Positions 1 through 12,700 of a stretch of DNA of 64,000 nt are shown piece by piece. The first letter of the stretch is position 1, and each line of letters starts with the position of its first letter. This DNA comes from Aquila chrysaetos chrysaetos (Eukaryota > Chordata > Aves > Accipitriformes > Accipitridae). Where the stretch lies: the NCBI RefSeq assembly GCF_900496995.4, contig NC_044012.1:25396759-25460758 (forward strand). The letters run 5' to 3'. Both the position numbers and the translations under genes were made by a program. A model generated the notes under the pieces. The model searched no databases, was not told the origin of the DNA, and was given only the letters and a program-made list of their open reading frames with translations.

Positions 1-761
1 CATCACCTCCCAGCTGCCCTCACCCCTGCTGCACTGGGAGAAGAGGTTACAGCTGTCTCCAGAAAGGCAGCCGTATCAGCTGCTGCATGGCGGGGAACAG
101 CCGACTGTGCAGACTAGCCATGGGTTTGCACCAGGACAAGTTCACATCCCTGGAGACGCAGCAGCTGGGACCACGTGGAGCGGCTGCAGAGCTGGGGGAG
201 ATTTCAGGACTTTCCTCTTTCTCAGATTTTTTTTTTTTCCCCTCTGCCCAGGCAGGCTGCGAATGTGCAGAGTCCCAGATTACACTTTGCATGGCACTGT
301 GGAGAGCCAGGGGTCCCAAGCCATCATGCAGCCAGCCTGGTAAAACCCATTAGAGCACACAGCTTGGATCACACTGCTAATCTAACGATCCGGTTTAGGG
401 GAGTGATCCTTTAAGCAGCAGCAATAATACCATGAGGAAATCTAGACCTTGGTATAACATAGCCAGCCCAAGAGCCTCTCTCGGACGCTGCGTGAGCAGC
501 CAGCTTCTGCAGGGCTCTTCCTGCGGCGTGGCCACGTGCGGCATTGCTGACCTAGTGCAGCTTGACATGGACTACAGCCCTCCCGATCAGAAAGGGCAAA
601 GCTGTGACGAAGGCTGCAGCCTTCTCCCTTTCCAGGGATTTCGGCTGTCTCTGCAAAACGGGGGCCCAAAGGGCAGGAAGGCTTGTGGATGCCCAGGAAC
701 CCCTCTGCTTTCACCCCCGCCCTCCCCAAGATGCACTCGTGCCTGCAGGGGCCCTACTCAC
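1..761 (-). other. INTS3: INTS3 intron, 3' part outside the window
   Basis: Sequence downstream (minus strand) of the last INTS3 exon visible here, which ends at 762 with donor GTGAGT. I looked for the next conserved exon, which in human begins with a tryptophan-rich DWETFEQYCAWQ segment, and did not find it, so this is read as intron. Nothing else is recognisable in it. Confidence 0.7.
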
Positions 762-3700
762 TCAGGATGTTCAGCACCGAGTCTTTCCGAAACATGACAA
801 GGTTCCCCATCATCACGTGGCACACCAGCTCCTGCAACTGGGCGGCAGAGAAAACAGGGTTAGCGGGATGCCCAGGCTCTGCAGAAGCCCTCTTACATGG
901 GGGACCACCTCTTACAGGTCCGGAGAACAAGCAGGGAAGCCATTGCTCTGCCAACATCAGCCATCTCCGCAAGAGCAGGGTTCCAGCGGGGAGTCCCAGA
1001 AACCCGGTGGGCTGCAAGTGGCTCATAAATGAGAGCTGGGTTAAGCAACTCCAGGGAGAGGCAGCTGTTGTGAGGGACCAGCAGTGGCAAAGATGTAATG
1101 AGAGGTTAATGGTTTCACACACCAACACCCAGGCTGGGGAGCAAGTGTCAGGCAGGACAGACAGCAGATCCCCACAGGCTGGGTCAGGGCGGGTGGGATG
1201 GCATTGTCCTGTTCGGAGAGCTCAGCTGCCACACAAGCACTGGGGACCTGCTCCTTGTGCTCCAGGCGCTCTCAGACCCAGGCTTTTGCTGACAGATGCA
1301 CAAAGCCCACCTGGGGGCTGGCAGCAGGGAGGGCTCAGCAGCCTGCTGGGAAAGCTCTGACAACCCCCAAACCTCTCTGCTTGGGGCCCTGGACTATCCC
1401 TGGTCTGCAGGATGGGAGCTGACACTACCCAGACGCATGGTGCTTCCAGCACTGACTCACCCTCTTCATCCCTGGGAGAGGTGGAAGCGGAGGCAGAGGG
1501 ACAGGACGGGACACATGGGGAGCCTGCCTGGGCTGCACCAGAGCAGGGACGGGAGCTGGGGAGCACCATTCCCCACTCCTGTGCTGACAGGTTCAGCTAC
1601 AGAGCGCAATTTGGCTCTCATCTATTCTCCTGCCTGCTCCTCAGCCTCTGCCTCCAGCCTGCTTGGGCACAGGGTGCTGGAGGTATGCAGAGCCCAAGGG
1701 CAGGCTGAGCTGCCCAGACTGTGCCCCATGGCTCTGCTCGCAGACCCCATGTGGGCCGAGCACGGGGGCCACGCAGCCAGAGCATCGTGGGGAAATAGAT
1801 GAAGAATAACAGGAAGGAATGAAGGAATTGGAGAAGGGAGGGGAGAGGAAATGCTATGGGCCTCTGCTGGGAAAAACAAAACCTTTGCATTTCAGCATGG
1901 GGCAGAGCGCAGGACCACAGGACTAAGAGCAGGGCTGAGCTGGGGGGGGGGTCAGGGCATCATGACTCAAACCTTTCCTGTACCCAACTTTGGCTCCAGC
2001 CTGCCAAGCAAAACTTGCTGGCGAGGCGTTCTGGCCCCTGTGCAGCTGGGAATAGCAGGACTGGCCAGGAATGGTGTATAAATAGGGTGAGTTAAAGGGT
2101 TATCAGCAGATCACGCTCCAGACGAGCCTAGACGGCAGAAACACGCAGTACAGCATTCTTGCCAGTGCCCACCTCCCCATCCCTAGCTTTCTCCGTGACT
2201 ATTTTTGGGTTGCTTATGGCAACTCAGCGTGACCATGGGGAAAGGTTCCTTCCAGGAGGGTCTAACAAGGGCTTGGCCTTCCGCTGGTTAGCCTGCTGAG
2301 CCCGCAGCGGATCTCCCACCAGGAGGGGAAGAGCTGGCGTGATCTCAGCCCTGCCAGCCTGCAGGCAGCAGGGGACGTGCTGCCTGCACCTTTCCTGTGC
2401 CCTCCTGCACATGTGCCCCTTGTGACACTGCCCATAGATTTGCATGTCCCCAGCAGCACTAAGCACCTTCCTGCCAAGGAGCTTATTATTGATAATTAGT
2501 GACTGCGTGCAGCAGCACTGGCCATGGCGGTGCTTTTTGCCAATGCCTGCAACCCAAAAGGGATCAGAGCAAACCCAGGCAAATCTCTCTCGGCATGCCT
2601 GCTGCAGCTTGGCGGCCAGGGAGATCCCTTGAAAGGAGCAGCTTGGATTCAGCCTTCTGACACCGCACATCACAGCTCCTCAAGGGAGACGCTCAGGAGG
2701 TTTCGGAGCTCCTCTTCGCAAAACCCAATGCCTTGCTCAAGAATTGGGGCAAGGAGGACTAAACAAGCAGAGCGCTGCCCTGCATCCCTTGTGGATGGGC
2801 CATGTCAGGTTTAAACCTCCTGGGAGCAGAGGAGACACTTCAGGAATGTCCTGCCTCCCACCCCAGACACCAGTGCCCTCCTTACCTGGAATGAATCTAT
2901 GACAGCTACAATCATGTTCAGCAGCTCGCCGCTTCGTAGGGTCTCGTCTGGGAACTGGAAGAGTACAAAAGCAAGGCAGGGCTCAGGAAAGGACATGAGG
3001 GAGAGGCCAGTCAAAAGCTCCTATCCCCATAGCTGAGGCAAAACTCCTCCTCGGTTCAGGCTCAGACACACACATATTCCTCCTTGCAAGGTGCAGCATT
3101 GCCCTGCCTGACCCAACAGCTCACTGAGGGCTGGACCAGAACCAGCACCACTTCCTAAACACAACGGGGGAAGTGGCTGAGTGGGAAAAGGAGCCAAGAA
3201 AGTGCAGGAGGGTTGACAGGCTGGTTTTTGTGCACAGCCTGGAGCAGGCAGGTTCATTCACTGCTCAAGTGGGCCAAGGGCTGCAAGGCAGCGCAGCAGC
3301 AGGCTGCTGCGAGTGAGTGCCCAGCACATCTGTGAGATGCAGCTGACACCAACCATCTGGACTGAGAGGAGCTACGTGAGGAGCGAGGCTGCTTTGATTG
3401 TGGGTGGCAGAAGTCAGCCAGCCTAGAGTAGTTAAAATTCCCCATTTTTCCCTATCCTCGCTAGCTTTGCTCGCCATTCCAGGGCCTTGTGCATTACACA
3501 GCACTGCAATGAAACAAAAAAAATCAACACATGGGGCAAAAGGCCAGGAAAATTGGCAGCAGCAAGCTATGGCTGCATCATTTGAATCTGGCTGTCCAGA
3601 CAGGCTCCTCTCAGGACATTCTGCCTGACCTGAGCTGGTCACTACACCCACGGGGGCAGCAAGTCTGACCCCGCCCTTTGGGGAGGGAGGCTGTTAAACC

Positions 3701-6700
3701 CAAAGGACCAAGGAGGGGATCCAGCTGCTGTTCTATGCCAGGATCCCCCACGGAGTGTCCACCATGCTGCTGTGTGTTACAGTGCCTACTCTTGTGTAGA
3801 TTTTTCTCCCCTCCCCAGGCTGTTGCTGTGCCCCTGTCCCCACAGAAGCCCCCGGGAAGCACTCATGAGGAATGGGGCTGGACAGCCTCAACGCCCAGCA
3901 GATGTTCCTGCTGAACTAGCCAGAAAGGAGGGAGGAGCGGGGCCAGCTCATTCCTCCCAAGGAATGAGAAAGTACACGCAGAACTGTGACCCCTCCACCT
4001 ATTCAGAGTGCACGATGTTACCCTCCCTCTCTTCAACCCCCAGCACTGCTCCCTGAAGCCGGGCGATGGCTGGATGGTTGTTGGAAGGAGCCTCCACCCT
4101 GCAACCATTTCAAATAAAAGGTTGCAGCCTGCACAAGGCTGTGAGTGAGCTCGACAGCATCCCAGCAGCAGGAAGGTAACAGCAGCTCTGTCCAACAGCC
4201 AGGCAGGCTGTGTGAATTGGGACTGAGCTGTGACCTCTCTGGTGCAGATGCCTGACTCCCCATTCCAAATGTGCTCTCTGCTAAGTCCAGCTGGCTCCAC
4301 CTTAGCACCGAGTGCTGAAAGCAATAAAACCTCATTAAACCCAAGGGTTCAGGGCAGGCAGCAGAACTTGTTCTGAACGCTGCTTCTCCCAGACTTTGAC
4401 ACGTCTGCTCGGAGCCTTCACCTCCTTCTCTCCAGAAGAAAAGCAGCAGAGAGAGCAAAACCTCTTTAATCAGGGAGCGCAGACAACACAGCACTGGGAG
4501 CCAAGCATGTGCATGAGATGAATCTGGAACAGCAAGGTTAGTACCTCACCATCCACAGAGTGCATCAGGCTTTAAAGGGGCCGTAAGCAGGTTGGATGAC
4601 AGCTGAACATCGATCTCGATGGCAGCTTGCTAACCCCCATTAAGCTGGGCTGGGGGGTGGATGGAGACTGTGCTGTGCTCAGGCTGACAGAACTTTTTCT
4701 AGGCTTTATGGCTTCTGTGCTGCAGTGTAACAGGCCTGAAGCTCAGAAGCAAACCAGGCCAGCCCTGAGCCTGCCCATAGGAAGGTGAGAGGATGCCCTG
4801 TCCATCTAAACTGGGGTTCCTGGTGCCTGGCAGGGGCCTTACCTCTGTGTAAATGGAGGGGGTGAGGTAGCAGAGCAGCCGTACATCGTCTTCCTGGCAG
4901 GCCTTCATGTCCATCATCAGACACGTGTGCAGATCCCCCAGCTGCGTGGCCTGGGCAAAGGACTCGTACAGGTTCATCTTCCCTGCTGCAGCTTTGCTAG
5001 AAGGAGACGTGCCAGGTGAAAGAGGAGCCTGCCAGCCCCATGCCACAGTGAGGGCTGGGTTGGTGGTGGTATGACACCGAGCTGTCCCTTGGAGGCAGCA
5101 TGAGCCAAGTCAAAGCTTGGACGCTTCCCTGCAATCCCCACTGGCCTACCTGGCTTTTAAATAGTACAGCAGATGGTAGCCGATCTTGGGTTGCTTCTGA
5201 TAGAGCTCTGACAGGAGATCCAGCAGCAGTGAGAAACCGCTATTATCCTCCTGCATCTGGCAGAGGTTCCTTGGGGAGTACAGGACAGGGAGACAGCTAT
5301 GTTACATGGGATACCATGCACAAGCTTCTCCGCTAATGATGAGGACCAGCAGCTTGCAGGGAAACTCAGGTCCCAGTACCAGACTGTCCTGGCCACGTGC
5401 CCTCTGGACTGGCCACAGGGGTCACCTCTCCCACCCCTGCTGCAGAGGACGGTGGGATGTGCAGCAACAAAGGGGTCAGGACCAAGCAAACTTCAGTTAC
5501 CCAGGGATCCCAGGCTTCTACAAAGGACCAAATGAGCTGTGATTTTCCTGTATTTCAAGTCCTTCTACTAAACAAAACACAACATAGGCAGAACAAAGTA
5601 ATAAACTCTTCTGATTCTGGAATCAGCCCTGGGGCAAGCAGGGGCATGGCAGACTTAGACCCACAGGGTTCACCCACGGTGGTGGTCAGGAAGCAAACAA
5701 GAAAGCCCTAAACAGATTATTCAAAAATTTCAGAACAGACATACCTAAATATTAGGTAGAGAGGTTTCCCCACTGACTCCTCCAGAGACCTGCAGGAGAA
5801 ACACAATAGTCAGAGCTCTCTGTGCACCCACCCTCTGTGTTTCCCCAGCAATGGCAGGGAAAAAGCCCTGGACCTTCGTCACTGTGGTCCTCGGGCCATC
5901 AAGGGTTAGCCCTAGCTAATGGGGAGACAGGAACGGTCCTGGTAACAGAACCCAGCAGCTCTGACTCCAAGCCCTGTTCCAACAAAATCCTGGAGGAAGA
6001 GTGTACGGTGCTGATTTGTGCAAGTACAGCAAGGACAGATGGAGCATTTAGGACCTTGTGTGCCCTGGTCAGACAGCCAGAAGCCACCAGCGCAACACCT
6101 AAACTGAGCTCTGACACAAGGACCTGCAGCAGCGGGTTCTCCCTGCACTTGTGGGGAAGAGGAAGATGATCTCTTTTGAGCCCTAGATATAACAACTGTT
6201 GACCAACTCCACAGTGATCACTTGTGAACCTTGGATTGCTTCATAAGGGAAGCTGCTGGCTTCAGCACAGCCTTCTGAAAATGGTGAATATCCTACTGGG
6301 AAAAGCCCAAGTCTCAGTGTGAAAGGATGAGACACAAAAAAATAGATCCTTACTCCTCCGTGATTTCTTCTGGCAAAACCTCACCACGGAAGTGAGCCTT
6401 AAATAGCTCCTGGAGGCAGGATGCGAGCACTGATAGCTGCTCCGAGTCAAAGTCCTCCTGGTAGAGAGAAAGGAAGGAATGAGAGGAGAAAGCGCAAGCT
6501 CAAACTCTGCCTGCCCAGCACAGGTGCAGCTGGAAGGGACATAGCAGAGTCACTGCTGTGGGGAATGGACCCCAAGCTGCTCAGGAGCCATTTTGCTGCT
6601 ATATTGCAGCACCAGGAGCTGGTTATCAGCAAGACAAGCCCCTAATTGATGTCCAGCTCTGAAGCACTTCACAATCACTGTGGTCCACTCATCCTCTAAT

Positions 6701-9700
6701 GGCTGGTAATTCACTGAGCTCAGCTCTCCCTCTGCAAAGGGCTAACAGGGACTGAAGGCACTTGGCAATGAGGATTTACACCCTAACAAGCCCTTTCTCT
6801 GAGTTGTCACAGAGGGGAGAAGCAGCTCTCATGCTAAAAGGCCACTTGACTCTAAAGGAAGCTGATTAGAGGCAGGGGATGCAACCTCCCTTGAATGCTC
6901 AGGTCCTGAGAAACATCCACAGCTCTTCTGCTGGGCAGGGCTTGCTGCAGCCTCTCCTGGGCACAAAGCCCAGGGCCAAAAGCAAGGGAGCATCCCAGAT
7001 GCACAGCAAATGCAGAAGCCCCCAGAAGTTCTGCAGACACTATAGCAGCCACGTGGGGTCGAAATGTGAGCCTGCCTCCCTCAGCATCCCATCTGACAGC
7101 AACTACTGGGGACATTTAGGCACAGGATATAAGGAAACAGAGCAGGATGGAGCGATTTTCCCCTGCTAGACCCTTCCAGCAAGCAGCAGCTTGGGGCCGT
7201 GTTTAACAACCACAGATAGGGCTGCACAGTGCCATTTTGAACTCATTTAGGATTTGAGTGTCCTCAGGCTTGTGTGTCCCTCCTTCGGTTGCAGTTCTTG
7301 GGGCTGAGCTGTGCAGGCTGGGAGCTGCCCAGCCCACGCCATTCCAGCTGCTCTGGTTTTACAGTTAGGCAGCAGTGCTGCTCCTTGGGTCTGTGCAGTT
7401 ACCTCCAGGACTTGATCCACGATTTCCTGCATGACCTCACACTGAGCTTCCGTATCGCTGGAGCACAAAAACAAGAGGAAATCCAAGTTACATAGGAAGA
7501 TACCAAGAGCAGGGACAAGGGGGCTTTGTGCTGAGCTGGCTCTGCTTGGGAGCCCCCCAGGACCTGCGAGTGGAGGAAGCTTTGCTTTGCAGTGGTGCCA
7601 GGCTTAGAGGAAGGCACAGCTCAGAAGCACACGCTGCAGAGACCCAGCCCTGGAAGAATGCGCTGCACTGCTGCAGCACCTACTTACAAAAGTGCCCGAG
7701 GTTGTCTGCAGCAAGACAAACAAATTAAATGACTAAAAGCATAAGATTAAATGCACTTAAAGCCATAAAGCCATAAATTACATTAAATCAGTCTACTATG
7801 CCAAGGTCTGCAAAGCAAGAGGTTTTTTTAAACTTCTTTAGATGGAGTTAATTCCAAGGTCACTGAAAATCAAGAGTGGGGGTGGGGCAGTCCAGAGAAC
7901 ATACAAACACAGGTACATCTCTGTCTGCGGGGAAGGTGTCCCATGCAGAGATCTACTGAAACCCCCAGGCAGCAACAGCCCCAAAGGCCTACACAGCCTC
8001 GTCTTGTCAATCCAACAGCGAAGAAGGATGAAACTCAGAGCCTTTTGCCTTCCTGTCACTGATTCAGAGAAAGGCTGTAGCCCCCAGCAAATTGCTGTTG
8101 TGTTCTGGTCTGAGCCTGCTCCAAGGACAACTTACAAGGCTCTTAACCCAGCACCTTTCAAAACCACCTGGACATTTCCTGCAGAAACTCCATCTCAAAG
8201 GGAGACAAGCCACAAGATTGCATTAGCTCTGAGAGAAGGGCTCTGGAGCAAGCAGCATTGTACAACAGGACTAAAAGGTCTTGTATATCGTTGCCCTGAA
8301 GAGATCAACATGAAATGTAACACACGACCAAACGACACCAACCTTCCCTTCTGCAGCTGCAGGACTTTATCCTTCAGTGACTCATCCAGCTGGTCCAGGA
8401 ATGGTGTGATATCAACAGGCTCCTCCACAATGGTTTCTTTGATCGGATGAAACCTGAACTCCCTCTTCTTCCCTGCAGCAAATCAAGCAACAGTGGAATA
8501 GTCTGTTTTCCCAAGCAGCTACGTCTAAGAAGTCCTGGAGGCAATCTCTGTCCTAGCAGTGGCAGTTGTGCGGGGCTGCGCAAGCAGCCTTCCCCCCAGT
8601 ATGCGGTCCATCCTCAGGCCTTGCCTTCACCCTTTAGAGACATGTCCAGGTCACAGTGAGTAGGAAGGTGGGATGGGATCCAAATGCAGGGGGTGTCCAG
8701 AATTGTGGTTCCCATTCAGTCCAGTTTCCAAACCTGATGGTTTGCCTGTCCTTCAACATACTCAACAAATGTAGCTAGCTCGCAATTCTCTTGCCACCTG
8801 AGGCACAAATGCTTGTGTTCAGGACTCTGGGGCTGAGATACCCCAACTGCTTTTCCACGCCCTCATCCTCCAGGCTCATTCCGGGCCACAAAAATGAACT
8901 GCAGCAGAGTCCAGAAGCACCAGGACCAAGGCAGAAGTGCTCACAGAGAAGCTGCCACTAAGGGACGGGACAAGGTGGCTGATCCCTGTTGCAAAAATCC
9001 TCTCTGCACATGGCTTTCAAGCCTGTGTCCCTCTCAGGGGCCCCAAGCAGCTGGCAGGGCTCGACAGGACTGCTGAAGACAGTGCTACAGCACAGTGTCA
9101 CATCCTCTCCCCCATCCTGGGCCTGTGGCCCCTCCCCACCATAGGGGTAGCCCTCCAGCATGGCAGGAAGCCCACAAAAGTCCTACCACTAAGGCCAGAA
9201 ACAGCTTGAGATGCCTCTAGCTCCAGAGAGTGAGCAGAGGGGATTCTGGCCTTCTGCAGGCTTGTCAGCCCCATGGCTTCGAGAGGGAGCGAGCATAATG
9301 AAAACCATGTGGCTGAGCAATTAGAGGCCTGAGCCTCATTAGCAGCTGCTTGAGAACAGAAACACCCTGTTCCCAAACAAACCATCCGGCACAGCATCTG
9401 CCACAAGGATTCCCAACCATGCAGCGCAACAGGGCTTGAGACTAGTCAGACATCTAGAGAGGACACATGGGTGGAGAAAGCACTATGTTCGAAGGGTCTA
9501 AGCTTCGGGAGATGAAGCCCAACAGCCTTTGCCTTTGAGCACAGATCTGTATCAGATCTACCGAGTCTGGCTGTCAGGGACTGGGAAGCAGCAGAGCATT
9601 GGCCTCAACACCGTCTCTTGCAGAAGGAAACCTGGATTTCAAGAAGGGGGTCTGCCTTGAGTGCAACAATTCCCACTGCTCATGGGAAAGGGGCTTTGAG

Positions 9701-12700
9701 GGAACTGTGCTTACAGCTGGTTGTCTGGGGATCCTCCATCACGAAGGGAAGGTGCCCACCAGCCAGCGGGGAAACACCATCTGGTGCAGAGGCAAACGGC
9801 AGCTATTCTGCAGCGACGCATAAGTACTTGAGAGCATTGGCGCCCAGCTGACTGCACTCCTCACCTTTGCTGTTCAAGTCATCTTCATCATCACTGAACG
9901 CAGCCTCGGCATTGTCATAACAACTGTCATCCTTTTCTGACATATGATTGTCCATTTCCATGGAAACAGGTTCCTCAATTTTGACTGCAAGAACATACAC
10001 AAAGGGGTCAGAGCACAAAGTGGCGTTGTTACGATGGCTCCTCACACAGCCGAGGGGCAGGGCAGGCTCTGCCTACAAGTCACCTCTACCAATAAGCAGG
10101 CTCCAGCAAGGAGATAAAAGTGCTTTGAAAAGGGAAGAAAGAGTCTGGGCAAGCGATGGACCCTGGAAAACTCAAGCTGGGGAAGGGCACTCCCAGCGAC
10201 TCCATTTAACCATCCCTACCAAGTGCCAAGTGTGGCAGGACCAGGTCATTCTCCACCTAAGCTGCCCAGCATCCTTCATGCTTCATCCCTCACCCAGGCC
10301 AACAGCAGAGCCCGAGACCCTAAGCAGAGCAACAGCTTTACCAGCTCTGCGAGGCCAAGAGGCTTGGGGAGGAAGGGTTTGTTGGTTAGGTCGGTCCCTT
10401 CAGCCGGAGCAACTTATGCAACAGGAAAACAGACAGGCTTACAGCCACAGTCCTTCAGCAGATCTGGCAAAGCAGCAGCACTCTCCTGTTAAATACAGGT
10501 TAGAAATGCTTGCTTTTTGTTTAACCTAATTATGTTAATCAATTAGCCTACAGAGAAGAAAGGCTAAGTAGCCCCTATGGAGCAGAGAGAGAAATGGGTA
10601 GTGTGCATCTTTAGTGTACAGCAGGGCTGAGATGAAGGGAGACCACAACCATCCATAAATATGAGCACCCATAGCCCTCCTCTCCCCAGAGTCACGGTCT
10701 GATCCTGCAAACAGCTGCTATTGCTGCAGGAGTGCCAGGGAAAGTCCCATCTCTGGGAAGGCAGCACCTGCTGCAGCCTCCCTCCGCCACCTGCCCCACT
10801 CCCTACCTTCGATGGGGGGCGAGGGCGAACTGCAGAACTCCGGGAATTTCTCCCTCAACATGGCACGGAGCTCTTTGTCCAGCTTGGGGTTGTCAAAAAG
10901 AGGGGCCAGATGTCTGTGTTGGGGGGTAAGAAGGGAAAGGGATGAGAAAGAGCTGGGATGCGGTGCCCTGCTGCATAGCTTCCCCTCGGTGGACATGCAA
11001 GGGGATGTTCTCCCTTACATCAGGGCTTTGGTTTGCGTTATGGACCACAAGCTACGAGGTCCCACCTTCCTTCCTGCAGCTCAGCTGGTGTTCCCTCACT
11101 TTGCCACCAATGGAACCTGTGTCACCAGAAGGCACGTGGGAAGGGGAGAAGAGGCCTTACCTCCTGGGAGGGTAACTTGGCTGATGCAGGAGCTGTCTGC
11201 AGGCTGGAGCACCATGAGCAAGGCTGCTCCGTTCAGCTTGGGGACCAGAAAGGGCTGGGGACATTTCTATTCATCTGAAGTGGAGTGGCTATAGCTTTCT
11301 TAACCCACCCATCCCCTTGTTTCAAGGAACAGCTCTCAGGACAAGCTTCAGCACCATACCAACGCAACTATGCCTTCTTCCATGGTTCATACACAATACA
11401 AATGCCCTCCACAGCTCTTACAGAGCCTGGAGGTCATTTTGACTAGACTGGTGAGACCCAGGAAAATTGGTGCACAGCAGTTGTATAAATGTAGTCAAAT
11501 TCAGGGCTGTCTTACGCAAGGACTCGTTTCTCCACAATGTGGGTGAGAGAGTTGAACACGCCTTGCCGGACATGAGCCTCCAGTGGGGGGTAGAAGTTGG
11601 GAATGATCTGAAAACCGGAGAATGACCACGTTAGTGCCATGAACCCTTCTGTCTACCATTAGGTCTGTGTCAGCCAGCAGGACAGAGCCAGGACTAGCTA
11701 AGGCCATCAGTCAGCTTCTTGGGTCACCGTTGACTCAAGCACCACATCCCAGCTGCTCTTGTTGACCAAGAAGGGCAGCAGGAGAGCTGTCTGAGTGCAG
11801 CATCTCAGTGATGATAGATAGAAGGGGGGCCAGCCCATGCCTCTGGCTTTTCTATCCTGGAGGGCCAGCTGGTGCATCTCCCAGGGATGAGAAAAACACA
11901 CAGAAGCTGCCTCGTGAGCTGTAGGAAGCCCTGGGGAGTGGGGGAATATGAGAAGGGTACACTAAACAACATTCAGCTCTGTCCACACACAGTCTGGAGC
12001 TTCTGGAGGGAGTAAGAGGACTCCTCCCTGAAATCTGGGTCATCCCAGGAACCTTCCACCTAATTCCTCTGCCAGAAGCCAGCAGCTGCTTTTGGACTCG
12101 GGCAGCCCAGGGACGGGAGCACACAGAGCGTGCTGGGTGTGAGGGTGGAAAGCAATGCAACTAACAGCTCTTCCAGCGCTCATGCCATGGAAAGACCCCA
12201 CTTCCAAGAAACACCATCAGCCCTCCCTGGGACCAAATTACTGGAACCAGTAACTCTTGGCATGGCTTCCCCCAGGATGGAGCGGCAGGACCAGCTCTGC
12301 TCCCTGCCCAAGGACAGCTGTCCTTTGAAAGGGAGATGATGGGTCTCACTTGTCCCCTGCTGCAGTGAGATTCTGTTTGCCCTCCGGGGATGACATCCAG
12401 CCAAGCATTTCATTAGGTACTAAAGGGAACAATTCAGAAGCCTTTTTCCTACTAATGCTCATCATTCTGGAAGGATTTATTTGCAGAGTTGGGAAGTGTT
12501 ACATGCCTTCCCACAGTGGCATTCCCATTAATGAATGACACATGGGCCCAATGCTCTGACCTCCAGGAATAGCCCTGGATTTATCAAGAGACCACAAGGA
12601 CTCACCAAAGCCTCTGGTAGGGGGTTTTAAGAGGCGAATAATTTGGCTGAGCATCTGCAGCAGTGTGCCTGGCTATGCTCTTGGCAGATCAGCAAGGGGA

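Noticed and set aside
1-761. Search for the next INTS3 exon (DWETFEQYCAW region)
   Set aside because: Not found on the minus strand; presumably beyond the window.
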